Positions 54,811-63,945 of a stretch of 64,000 bases of DNA are shown here, piece after piece. A model generated the notes under the pieces. It was not told the DNA's origin, made no database searches, and saw only the letters and a program-made list of their open reading frames with translations. Every line of letters starts with the position of its first letter. The stretch's first letter is position 1. The position numbers and the translations under genes were made by a program. This DNA comes from Agapetus fuscipes. Its lineage: Eukaryota; Arthropoda; Insecta; Trichoptera; Glossosomatidae. The stretch covers positions 5,952,001-6,016,000 of the forward strand of contig OX637345.1 in NCBI GenBank assembly GCA_951799405.1, in the 5' to 3' direction.

Positions 54811-57126
54811 ATGGCAACTAAAGTGAACGTCAAGGACCTCAAAGTCACTGAGCTTAAAAATGAGCTTCTGGAGAGGGACCTGGAGACCTCAGGAGGAAAG
54901 GCAGCCTTACAAGCACGCCTCATAGAGGCCTTGGAACAGTCAGGCGAAGACCCGGCATATTTTGTCATGGCGTCTGGAGGGGACCGCGCCTTGGACGAGC
55001 TAAATATCAGCATCAACAGTAACCTGACAGGACTGAAGACTGAGATGGCTGACAACGCCAAGACCCTGGAGGAGAAGATGGCTGACAACGCCAAGACCCT
55101 GCAGGAGAACCTGACGGACCTGAAAGTGGAGATGGCTGAAAACGCCAAGGCCCTGCAGGAAGACCTCGCCAACATGAAAGAGAAGATGAACGAGAATCTC
55201 ACAACCCTGAAGGGAGAAATGGAGGAGAAGATGACAGCCCTGAAGGGGGAAATGGAGACTCGGATGTCAAATCTGGAGGTACATCTGCGTGCCGAGCTGG
55301 CCGACAAGGGCCAGATGGAGTCCACCAGAATATCCCCCAAAGGCCTTCACGACGAGACCGACCAGGGATGCTCAACTCCAACCAGGGTCACTAGAGGGGA
55401 TGATGACCCTTCGCTGGCGAAGCACAACCTCCCGACCTTCGACGGGAAGACGTCGTGGGAGGAGTATTTGACCCTCTTTGAAACGGCTGCCATGATGGGA
55501 GCCTGGAGCCAGCAGAAGAAGGCTTCGGTTCTCAGCCTGTTGCTCCAAGGAGACGCTCTCAGGGTTCTGCAGGCCATACCCCTGGACAACCGTGGTGACT
55601 TTGGGCAGCTGAAGCAGCGCTTGGATATGCGCTATGGCCACAAGTGCCTGGAGCAGCTGTACAAGTCACAGCTGAACACAAGGGTGCAGAAGCCCAACGA
55701 GAGCCTCCAGGAGTTTGAAATGGACATCGCCCGCCTGGTACGAGACGCTTACCCGACAGCCTCCGATGACATCTGCGAGAGCTTGGCAGTGGACAAGTTC
55801 CTGAACGGATTGAGAGAATGGGAGACGCAGCAAGCAGTGAAGCTGGCTCTTCCGAAGACGTTGAACGAGGCGCTAAGCCGAGCTCTCGAATTTGAGGCTG
55901 TCAAACAGTCAATCAGGGGCCACGCCAGGGTTTGTGCAATCAAGGCAGAGGAGGTCAAACTACCTACAACCGAGGAAATAATAGAAAAAGTGCTGCAGCA
56001 ACTTGAGCCAACGAGACAGAAGGCGCACTGCTGGACGTGTGGCCAGCAAGGACACCTGAGCGCGAGGTGCCCAAAGTCTCAAGGACCGGAGAAATTGGAA
56101 GACGACCGCAAGGATGTAGAGACCACCATGGAGATGAACAAACGGCTGAGGAAACAGCTCCAGGATGCCGAGAGAAAGGTCAAAGTCATGGAGACGGAGA
56201 ACAGGCAGCTGACGAAGAACTTGGCCAGCAGTGAAAGGGTCCGGCGAACAGCGGAGGCCGAGAGGGACGAGTTGCACGAGACTGTGCTGAGCCTGGAGAG
56301 ACAGAACAAGGGGCTTAAGACTAAGCTCCAGCAGCTGGAAGCTGGGCAGGGGCCCAGGACGAAGGACACCATCGCCAACCTGGAGTCCAAGATCAGCAAC
56401 ACCAAGGAGGCGGGAGCTCGAATGAAGGATAATCACCGGCCAACTCAAAGAGCAAAGTGGTCAAACAATGACCAGCCCGCCCAGAGAGTACAAAAATGCG
56501 TCGCATCCAAAGAAGCGCCCCTGTTTGAGACGTTCTGGAGCAAGGTGCAAGAGGGACAGAAGATTCGCCATGGGGTGACCACAGAAGTCCACAAGGACTT
56601 ATTTGAGGTCACTGGGGACCACACACTGGCATGCAGTGTACCGGAAGATCTAGATATGTCTAGAGGAATTGCACGGGTCTTCCGATACAAATTCGGAGAA
56701 CCGCAACCCTCGAGCAGCCCGCAAGGAAGAGCTCTGAGACTACCGAAGGGGCGTCAACAAGCATACTGCCTGGTTGTCCCGGATTCCAGCAACCTGGAAG
56801 AGGACTACAAGGCATTGTGGGACGGCCTTGTTGAGCTGCGTGACTACATGTTGGAGGATCAGCAGGCGCGTCTGGCAATACCGAAGATGGGTGGCGGCCG
56901 CGCTAATCGAGACTGGCGGATAATCCGGAGTATGATTGAAGCAGTGTTCTCGGGAGTCGGCATCAGCGTCATGGTGTGCTGCGAGCAAGCGCAGCCGAGA
57001 GCCAGTGGGGAGAAATCCGTGGACTGCCACTTCTTCCTGACCACAGGGTGTCGACGTGGATCAGCATGCCCCTACCTACACAGAGTCAAGACTGTTCCGG
57101 GACGAAACAGTCTAGGTGGGGGGTAG
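54811..57126 (+). CDS. Gag polyprotein with SAP domain, CCHC knuckle, macrodomain and CCCH finger
   Basis: 771 residues, intact. It is the structural protein that would package the element's RNA in cytoplasmic particles. Residues 7-41 are a SAP-like helix-extension-helix (KDLKVTELKNELLERDLETS). 60-165 is a coiled coil with repeated MADNAKTL and LKGEME units. 207-370 is a Ty3/gypsy-type capsid region (LPTFDGKTSWEEYLTLFE). C407, C410, H415 and C420 form a CX2CX4HX4C zinc knuckle. 427-530 is a second coiled coil. About 594-724 resembles a TARG1-type macrodomain: KDLF at 595, EDLDMSRGIARVFRYKFG from 612, CLVV at 653, IPKMGGG from 690 and W702. C739, C747, C753 and H757 form a CX7CX5CX3H finger. 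Positions aligning with the TARG1 catalytic Lys and Asp appear to be Pro/Asp (657-658) and Ala (698), so binding rather than hydrolysis is more likely. Start: first ATG after the leader. Codons are far more GC-rich than the surroundings. Confidence 0.9.
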   Translation: MATKVNVKDLKVTELKNELLERDLETSGGKAALQARLIEALEQSGEDPAYFVMASGGDRALDELNISINSNLTGLKTEMADNAKTLEEKMADNAKTLQENLTDLKVEMAENAKALQEDLANMKEKMNENLTTLKGEMEEKMTALKGEMETRMSNLEVHLRAELADKGQMESTRISPKGLHDETDQGCSTPTRVTRGDDDPSLAKHNLPTFDGKTSWEEYLTLFETAAMMGAWSQQKKASVLSLLLQGDALRVLQAIPLDNRGDFGQLKQRLDMRYGHKCLEQLYKSQLNTRVQKPNESLQEFEMDIARLVRDAYPTASDDICESLAVDKFLNGLREWETQQAVKLALPKTLNEALSRALEFEAVKQSIRGHARVCAIKAEEVKLPTTEEIIEKVLQQLEPTRQKAHCWTCGQQGHLSARCPKSQGPEKLEDDRKDVETTMEMNKRLRKQLQDAERKVKVMETENRQLTKNLASSERVRRTAEAERDELHETVLSLERQNKGLKTKLQQLEAGQGPRTKDTIANLESKISNTKEAGARMKDNHRPTQRAKWSNNDQPAQRVQKCVASKEAPLFETFWSKVQEGQKIRHGVTTEVHKDLFEVTGDHTLACSVPEDLDMSRGIARVFRYKFGEPQPSSSPQGRALRLPKGRQQAYCLVVPDSSNLEEDYKALWDGLVELRDYMLEDQQARLAIPKMGGGRANRDWRIIRSMIEAVFSGVGISVMVCCEQAQPRASGEKSVDCHFFLTTGCRRGSACPYLHRVKTVPGRNSLGGG
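57114..57126 (+). promoter_or_regulatory. polypurine tract overlapping the gag stop
   Basis: AGGTGGGGGGTAG immediately precedes the 3' LTR, the expected primer for plus-strand DNA synthesis. It encodes the last glycines and the TAG stop, so no sequence separates gag from the LTR. Confidence 0.8.
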
Positions 57127-57599
57127 TGTTATGTAAATATAAATATTGAAATAAGTATGGATAGTTATAGTTATAAGAATCCTCAAAAGTATTGGTAGGT
57201 AAGATCGATAATTATGTATAAGTGTAGAATTCTCTAGGCTAAGTAGGTATTTGTTATAATTATAGGAATTCTGTATTACATTTGTAGGTAGGATTTTGGT
57301 TGTATCTCTAGGTAGTACGTGAAGCGTCGAGAAGTAATAATTACTCTGGAACCGTCTGGCGACTTTAGTTCTGGATCATACTGCTCTGAAGAGTATAAAG
57401 GTGCGAATGGCCTGCAGAGCGGGCCAGTATCATAGCGACTAACAAACACATCGAAGCCATCTGATCAGTGAACCGAAACCAATGGAATAATCGAGAAAGT
57501 AGTGTGAAAATGAATTTTGTAACTGTGTAAAATAAATAACTATTGAAGAAGACCTGTGTATTTTTAATTTGAAGACAATTGAACCCTAATTTCGTAACA
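57127..57599 (+). repeat. 3' LTR
   Basis: 473 bp, TGTTATG to CGTAACA, uninterrupted. TATA box at 57394-57401 and AATAAAT near 57533. Confidence 0.9.
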
Positions 57600-57603
57600 A
57601 TAC

Positions 57604-58112
57604 TTTGTCAGTCTATCATCATTCATTCTTTCCACATGCCCAAACCATCTCATCACATTCTTTTGTACCTTAACTTTCACATCCTCTTTCAAATTATATT
57701 CTTTTTTTACCCATTCATTCCTAACTCTATCCCTCAGAGTTTTTCCTGTCATGCTTCTCAAATGCTTCATTTCCACCGTACATACTTTACTCATTTCGCT
57801 ATCATTCACTGTCCATGCTTCACTTCCATACATCAAAGTCGGTAACAATATGCCATTGTGTACCGCCATTCTCAGATCCATCGTCAATCGCTTGTTCTTT
57901 GCTATTCTTCCTATTGCACCGACCACTTGCTTGCCCTTACACATCCTATTCTCAAGTTCTCTTGTCATCTTTCCATTCTTCTCAAACATACTTCCCAAGT
58001 ATTTAAATTCATCCACAATTTCAACTTTCGTACCATTCAACATAAACGTGCATTCTTCATTTTCATCCGTTCTGTCAAAAATCAGTACTTTCGTCTTACT
58101 TGGATTAAATTA
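57604..58112 (-). pseudogene. RTE-like LINE ORF2, part after the YADD box
   Basis: From 58112 the minus strand reads FNPSKTKVLIFDRTDE, then EFKYLGSMFEKNGKMTRELE, LLPTLMYGSEAWTVNDSEMS, LRSMTGKTLRDRVRNEW and NVMRWFGHVERMNDDRLTK with no stop. This is the reverse-transcriptase thumb and linker of an RTE-like LINE. The frame continues in 53065-52812 on the far side of the LTR element. 5' truncated at about 58113; otherwise well preserved, so the LINE insertion was not very old when interrupted. Confidence 0.85.
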
Positions 58113-58129
58113 ATTTAAAAATTAAATTA

Positions 58130-58262
58130 GGCCGATTTATTTGGTGAGCCCTGTTTTTGTGTGTATCACACCTCAAGAGCCATCTGCGAGTTTGGTCGTC
58201 GCTGTAGAAAGCGCCAATCCTCAAGCAAGAGCCATTTATTGTAAGGCTTATTGAATGAGCAC
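58130..58262 (-). repeat. SINE1 3' half
   Basis: TTTGTGTGTATCACACCTCA end block and CGCCAATCCTCAAGCAAGAG; interrupted by the next element. Confidence 0.65.
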
Positions 58263-58265
58263 TAA

Positions 58266-58586
58266 AGGCTTGTTCGCACAAGGCGACTATTTTAGTCGAG
58301 TACCGAGTAATTTAGTGATGGGCGGGGCCACAGAGTATGTAGGTTTATAGAGAGCGGTCTTAGAACAAAAAAAATGTAACCAAGTAGTATTATTTTTATA
58401 TGAAACGATGTCTAGACACGTAGGGTAGTTACTGGTGCTATCCATCGTTTCATATAAAAATAATACTACTTGGTTACATTTTTTTGTTCTAAGACCACTC
58501 TCTATAAACCTACATACTCTGTGGCCCCGCCCACCACTAAATTACTCGGTACTCGACTAAAATAGTCGCCTTGAGCGAACAAGCCT
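58266..58586. mobile_element. foldback MITE, about 150-bp arms, TAA duplication
   Basis: AGGCTTGTTCGCACAAGGCG pairs with its near complement ending GCGAACAAGCCT, and complementarity runs almost to the centre, including GTAACCAAGTAGTATTATTT. TAA flanks both ends (58263-58265, 58587-58589). The centre (about 58412-58445) is the only unpaired part. Confidence 0.85.
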
Positions 58587-58589
58587 TAA

Positions 58590-59020
58590 GGGGACGAGTA
58601 AGGAGGCAATGTTATAGCCGACGCTGAAGTCCTTGGAAGTTGCGCAAACCCATTCTCATACCTGTTCCGTTTGTACACTTTCATCAGGGAAAGCGTATCA
58701 TAGAACGCTCATGCAATGCATTATTTTTTTTCGTCGCAGAAGGCCTTCCCGATGGTTGTGACCTGACCGAGCAGTGTTTCTAGATCTACCTGTTTGTCCA
58801 CTAGAGAAAACAAGGGAAAATCCCAAGTTACTGACTCGATGCAACTGCATCGGGATGTGCTCCTTGCTATTTTGTGCTTATCACAAGGAATTTGTGGTTG
58901 GCGTCCTCAATCGACCGGATGAAGATCCAGTCCAAGGTCCAAAGAGACCATGAAAGGAAGCAGCACAATACAGTTAGTCCTTGAAGATTGTAGTGCGGAA
59001 GGCCTTGAGATTTCAAGGCT
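58590..59020 (+). pseudogene. LINE C-terminal remnant
   Basis: 58610-58645 (MADAEVLG-like) and 58945-59020 (KEAAQYS, IVVRKALRF) match the ends of the family at 3690-3935. The stretch between is not recognisable. Confidence 0.5.
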
Positions 59021-59412
59021 TATGAGCCGGATAAAGTAATGGAAGTAAGTGAATAGTTCCAAAGCCTCTGTACTGTAAGTAGTATTTCCCTGAAACACGG
59101 CAGCTATCTTTGGCGAGAATCATTTGCCTATGCGGGCGCATACACGGACAAGTAACTCAGCCTTACTCACTTATACTTTGCTTACACGTGCAGACAACTT
59201 GATTACCAATGCCAGGTTTATAATCATTTCGATTGTAAAAATAGCCCCCCCCTTTTGGTTCAATATGGCAAAAGATCAACATTAAAGATGGAGATGGAGC
59301 ATCTGTGTGCCAAGAAGAGTGCGCCCGAGTGCGTCATCTTAATACCAAAGAGTTCTTGTCACGATCAGTTTCCAGGCAACCGTCATGTTTATGTCTCTTT
59401 TTGAATTATGTT
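59021..59412. other. no gene seen
   Basis: Nothing recognised. Confidence 0.4.
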
Positions 59413-59665
59413 ATTCCTTGACTTTTAGTTTGGTATGAGGCTGACCACCCATAATGTAAAGAAATGGTTCACTTTGACACTATTGTCCCTGTTTTAGGAA
59501 AGATCGGCAAGAACTGCAGGGCTTATGTTCATTTGAGATTGGGTTTTATATTGTAAGTCCACATGCGGCACATGTAAGCGCAAATTTATACGTGTCTGCT
59601 TATGGGATTGTATTTTATATGAATCTTTAATGTTATATATCTTTGCAACTTAGATTATAGTTTTT
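59413..59665 (+). repeat. LINE tail A
   Basis: ATTCCTTGACTTTTAGTTTG to TTGCAACTTAGATTATAG. Confidence 0.7.
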
Positions 59666-60184
59666 TTTTCAACAGAAAACCAATTACCTTTTACTCGTTC
59701 AGAATGAAAAAAAAATCAAGCATTTTTTACCGATGGGGCTCATTTTTCAGTCAAACCCGTCACTACCCTCCCATAGTTTTAAGTAAAGGGGTGAGATTAG
59801 CAAGAGCCGGGCAATAAGGGCTCTCCAGCGCTCCTCGAGGAGGGAATGACGTCACTAGGCAGATGGGGCCCTAATCCACGCCGGAATGTCTGTGTTGCGC
59901 GGGGCCCCTGTAGCGCGGTAAAGCCGCCTCTAGCGCACAATTAGCCCATTGTTCAAACTTTAAGATGGCACTTGGTGCCCCCCGTAAGATGCGGCCGTAA
60001 AATATTCAGTGCCAGAAGAAATTGCACACTCAAGGTGCGTGATGCGGGGAAGACTTTAGGAAAATGTACAGAAATATGCACAATATTAAAAATTGCTAGT
60101 TTGGATGCAAAATGTAATAGAGAAATGAGAAAACCGAGAATGTAAAGTTTAAAAGTCTGCTCATGGGTTTTGAAAAATCGTCAT
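59666..60184. other. GC-rich patch in AT-rich DNA
   Basis: 59780-60010 is clearly GC- and CpG-rich (GGGAATGACGTCACTAGGC, GTTGCGCGGGGCCCCTGTAG, GCGCGGTAAAGCCGCC) with a CRE-like TGACGTCA at about 59846. No open frame or repeat is recognised. Confidence 0.45.
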
Positions 60185-61046
60185 TGACCGGTCCGCAGTA
60201 CAGTGGTAACACTTTGGACTCTTAATGGAAAGTTGTGGGTTCGAATTCCGGCGGATTACAAAAAAGTAACATTTATATTCCAAATTTGCTCTTCGCTGGG
60301 TTGAAAAATTCATAAATCTTTACTAATGTCCGGTCACCAAAGGTCCATCCAGCATTACAGCAACTGGGTCTTGCTTGAGAATTGTCGCTTTGAAGCGACG
60401 ACCAAGCTCGTAAAAAGTCCGGTCGATAACTCATTTGGTAGAATGCTTGCATTCTATACCGAGAGCAAGGGTTCGCTCCCCACCGAGGGTGTCAAAAATA
60501 CTTTCCCGTTTCGGTGTTTATTTCAAGCCCAAAATACCGGCAAGGCAGCCTTCACAACAAATGAGAACCAGCCTCCCCCCGAGAGCTGGGAAAACCCCCA
60601 CTTCAACTGAAGTGGTTGGTGTAAGGCCGGCCCCCTTACCCGTAAAAATAAATAGGTCCCGAATCGACACATGCGACCCCTTTGCGGATAACGCAGGCAA
60701 GAAGTTACACTTGATGTGTTGCATAGTTGCGTAGTCATTGTCCGGTCGATAGCTCAATTGGTAGAATGCTTACGTTATATGCCGTGGGCTCGGGCTCCCG
60801 CCTTATGATCGCATTGCAAGCTTGGTCGTTGCGTTAGTCAATTTTCAAGCTAGACCCAGTTCCTGTATGCACCATTGGTTGCCCTATTGGCACCAACAGT
60901 CTTAGGTAAAGAAAAATGCATTTTTCAACCGAGTGAAGAGCAAAACTTACAATCGATATTATTTTTTTGCATCACGAGGGATATCGAACCACAACCTTTC
61001 AATCACGGCTGTAAAGAGAGTCAGAGGTCAAAAGACTACGGACCTG
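60185..61046. repeat. SINE cluster: SINE1, SINE2, SINE2 head, SINE1
   Basis: 60185-60412 (+) SINE1. 60417-60732 (+) SINE2, the most complete copy. 60738-60800 (+) a further SINE2 head (GATAGCTCAATTGGTAGAAT). 60801-61046 (-) SINE1. Boundaries lie close together with CCGG-type joins. Confidence 0.7.
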
Positions 61047-61659
61047 TAAACCGTAGTGCCGAAAATCTTTAAGAACTACATAGGTAATATTTTTGAATTC
61101 TGGAGATTTGAATCAGGCACCTTCGGATTTAAATATGGATCGGTAACCATTGTACTTTTACAGTTTCTGTAGACACTAAGTTTTTCCTTATCTTTTTTTT
61201 TCGTAAAAAGAATGCAGTTCACAAATTTATTTAAGTCCAATTTAAAAGGCGGAGACCTCATTATTCAGCGCCGTAACAACCCTTAAAAAGAACAAGATTT
61301 AAATCAAATCTAAAACGCCTACTAATTTCTAAGTTCCTTAGAAACTTCATCCACCCCCTCCCCATTCATTCATTGTGATGCCCCTCACAGATGGTCAGTT
61401 ATGCGCGACGTCTTTGCATGTATTTGAGACAGCGAAATGAGTGACACATTTATTTTGTAAATGTGCAGTTGCGTGCCAAAAGTAAGTCGATTTACGTTAC
61501 AAATAATATATTCAACATGTTTTTTATACACGGAAATGATAAACATAAATAAATTCGTTACATTATTTTCTTAAAAATTTGAGGAAATTCTTGCAAATAC
61601 AAAAAAGCACACCGATTTATTATGACTCGTTTGATAATTAATTGGTTGTTCATTCTATA
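61047..61659. other. no gene seen
   Basis: 61195-61235 has a weak SINE3-like phrase (AAGAATGCAGTTCACAAATT). Confidence 0.35.
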
Positions 61660-62172
61660 ATAATCTACAATCTTAGTTGCAAGGGTATGTCAATATTAAA
61701 CAATTATAATTAGTGAATGCTCAGAAGCATTTGCGCATGTTGTTCCATTTGTGTTTAAACAGAAAAAACAACCAAGTCTCAAGTGAACATATAACCTGCA
61801 ACTCTTGCCGACCTTCCCTAAAATAGAAGTGACATTAGTAATGTGTACTATTCTTTTACAGTATGGTGGCCAGCCTCATACCATCCTATTATTTTAAAAA
61901 AATCTGATTAAAAAGAATAGTTAACTAGAAAGACGATTTCTTTGTGGGCTCAATTGTTGTTTGTTTGTTTGTCTGTTCTATAATCTATAATCTAAGTTGC
62001 AAGGATATATTCGTTTAAAGCTCTCAGATGTATGCCCACAAACAAACACGTTTAGTTCGCGCTTACAAATGCTGATTGTGTACTTACAAATAAAATCAAA
62101 ACTCAAATGAACATAAGCCCTGCAACTCCTGCCGACATTCCCTGAAACAGGGGTGACATTGGCAAAGTGAAC
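61660..62172 (-). repeat. LINE tails A (61660-61890) and B (61977-62172)
   Basis: The first is diverged. The second is a good B copy that stops at GGCAAAGTGAACTGTT, lacking the CTTGACTTATAGG end. Confidence 0.65.
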
Positions 62173-63003
62173 TGTTGAAACAATAAAATTTCAGTTGCTG
62201 TAAGGTTGGATCTTGAGATTCAAGAAACCATATCTAAGATGTCTATGAAATATTCATTGGAATGCAGACACAAAAAAAATTAACAAAGCAAGAAAAACAG
62301 TGAGGCTTTTATAAGACATAAAGTGACCTACTTCACAAGTGGATAGAGACAGGATGTAAAGGAATAAGAATGACGCGCAAAAATGCCACACAAGGATGAC
62401 AACCTGCAGCACGTTTTAAGTCTTGTATTTTAATTGGAAGAGAACATCCGGGCTAATGAATTGACGTTGTTTTCCACAGAGTAACTGGATTAATGACTCC
62501 AGTCGTTTTCCCCTTTAAAACCCCTGGCAGCCTGAGGATTTTTCTCTCTTCTCTCTTGACAAAGCCAGACTTTTTTTTCGCTCTGGCCTTCTCTAGCTAC
62601 CTAAATTGGACGTTCCAGCAATAAGTGCTTGTTAAATTAAATAGATTGCATTTTAACATTCACCAGTTTAGAACGAGAGAGAATAGAAAAATAAAACTTT
62701 TGCCTTGAACGTTTTACATGTTAATGATTTTGAAGTAGAATTACGGTCACCAGATATTTTGTGCAGTTCATCCTCAACTGTCGTGCAGAGACCTTCTCTG
62801 ACTTTAGGACGCACCCCGTCTTCTGAAGACGTTGGCTAAGTCACCAATGAAACGTCAAGAATAATGTCAGTTCTCTCCTAATGTTTTGTCTAATATTCGA
62901 AAAGTTTAATTTACCTCGAATTTGTAAATATTTTGCATAGAATTTTATACATATTTTTACTTAACGTTCTTAACGAATTTTATACATATTTTCACTTAAC
63001 GTT
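62173..63003. other. no gene; contains a hammerhead-like motif
   Basis: Mostly featureless. 62938-63000 has a duplicated ATTTTATACATATTTTTACT-type phrase next to the LINE junction. Confidence 0.4.
62819..62870 (+). ncRNA. minimal hammerhead ribozyme motif
   Basis: TCTT / CTGAAGA / stem II TTGG..CCAA (extendable by a G-T pair) / GAAA / CG / TC / AAGA. The core is complete with H17=C. Similar in layout to 22115-22158, including the CG-only helix III. Confidence 0.5.
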
Positions 63004-63945
63004 CGCTGCTACGCTGACGATTGCCAAATTTACCTGGAGTGTGAGCCTGAGAAAATGCGAGAAGCATCTCAAAAAATTGCAGGAGGCATCGAAAGGATAG
63101 GGCACTGGATGGCATCGCACAAACTGATCCTTAACCCAGACAAGACAGAACTACTATACCTAGTGACCAGGAGGCGTAAGCCCCTCCTTGACCAGTCTCC
63201 GGTTGACATATGTGGTAGTGCTGTCATCCCAGCAACCCATGTCCGAGTTCTTGGAGTGGAAATTGATCAGCACTTGGTACTCGATAGGCAAATTGGCAAA
63301 ACAGTTAAGTCAGGTTTCTTCGCTCTCCGACAAATTAGAGCAATCAGAAGAAATCTGACAACAAAGGCCTTAAAAACTGTTGTCAATGCTTTCGTGCTGT
63401 CGAAAATCGACTACTGCAATGGCGTATATGCCGGACAGCCCCAGAGCCAGCTGAAGAGACTCCAGTCTGTACTGAATGCCGCCGCCAGACTTATACATGG
63501 TGCCTCAAAGTTTTGCCATATTACGCCGCACCTGAAGTCTCTTCACTGGCTCAAGATTCATGAACGGGTCCAGTATAAGATAGGGTTGCTGGTCTTCAAG
63601 AGCCTGCGTGGGACCGCACCGAAATATTTAAAGGATATGATAACTCCAGCCACCACAAGCAGCAGAACAGCAACACTGCGATCAGCAGCATCATGTCGCA
63701 GTCGGCTAGAGTTTCCAAGAAGGAAAAAGAAGACCGTTTTTGGAGATCGAGCCTTCAAGGTGGCTGCTCCAACGATATGGAACGGCCTCCCAGATGACCT
63801 GCGCGAAATGGATCTGGAGAGTACTTTTAGAAAGGGGTTGAAGACCCACCTGTTCGCGCGCTCATATGAGCAAGCGCCTTTGGGATGACCAAGAGTCATG
63901 AAAAGGCGCTATAAAAATACTGTATTATTATTATTATATTTTAAT
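63004..63945 (+). pseudogene. CR1/L2-like LINE, from the YADD box to the 3' end
   Basis: The open frame starts at about 63004 with RCYADDCQIYLE, so the insertion begins at the reverse-transcriptase catalytic box (two of the three aspartates). It continues NPDKTELLYL, HVRVLGVEIDQHL, YCNGVYAGQP, AARLIHG, LHWLKIHERVQYKIG, KVAAPTIWNGLPDDLRE and HLFARSYEQAPLG to the stop at 63888. The 3'UTR is short (ATGAAAAGGCGCTATAAAAA) and ends in (ATT)n. The missing 5' two thirds make it inactive; the surviving frame has no stops, so it is young. 28744-28945 is a relative. Confidence 0.9.

Larger units (their letters stand above)
53066..57599 (+). mobile_element. gag-only LTR retrotransposon (TR-GAG type)
   Basis: Complete element: LTR, primer site, leader, one gag frame, polypurine tract, LTR. 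The 4-bp duplication ATAC lies at 53062-53065 and 57600-57603. The LTRs end TGTTA...TAACA. The two LTRs, apart from a 581-bp insertion in the left one, differ at a single base that I could find (AAAATAAA against AAAATGAA), so the insertion is recent. No protease, reverse transcriptase, RNase H or integrase is present. It sits inside an antisense RTE-like LINE. The solo LTR at 19413 is a diverged relative. Confidence 0.9.

Noticed and set aside
54795..55340. Long open frame antisense to gag (181 codons)
   Set aside because: It is the mirror of a GC-rich, heptad-repeated coding region; Ser/Arg-rich and without any domain. Several other antisense frames over gag have the same cause.
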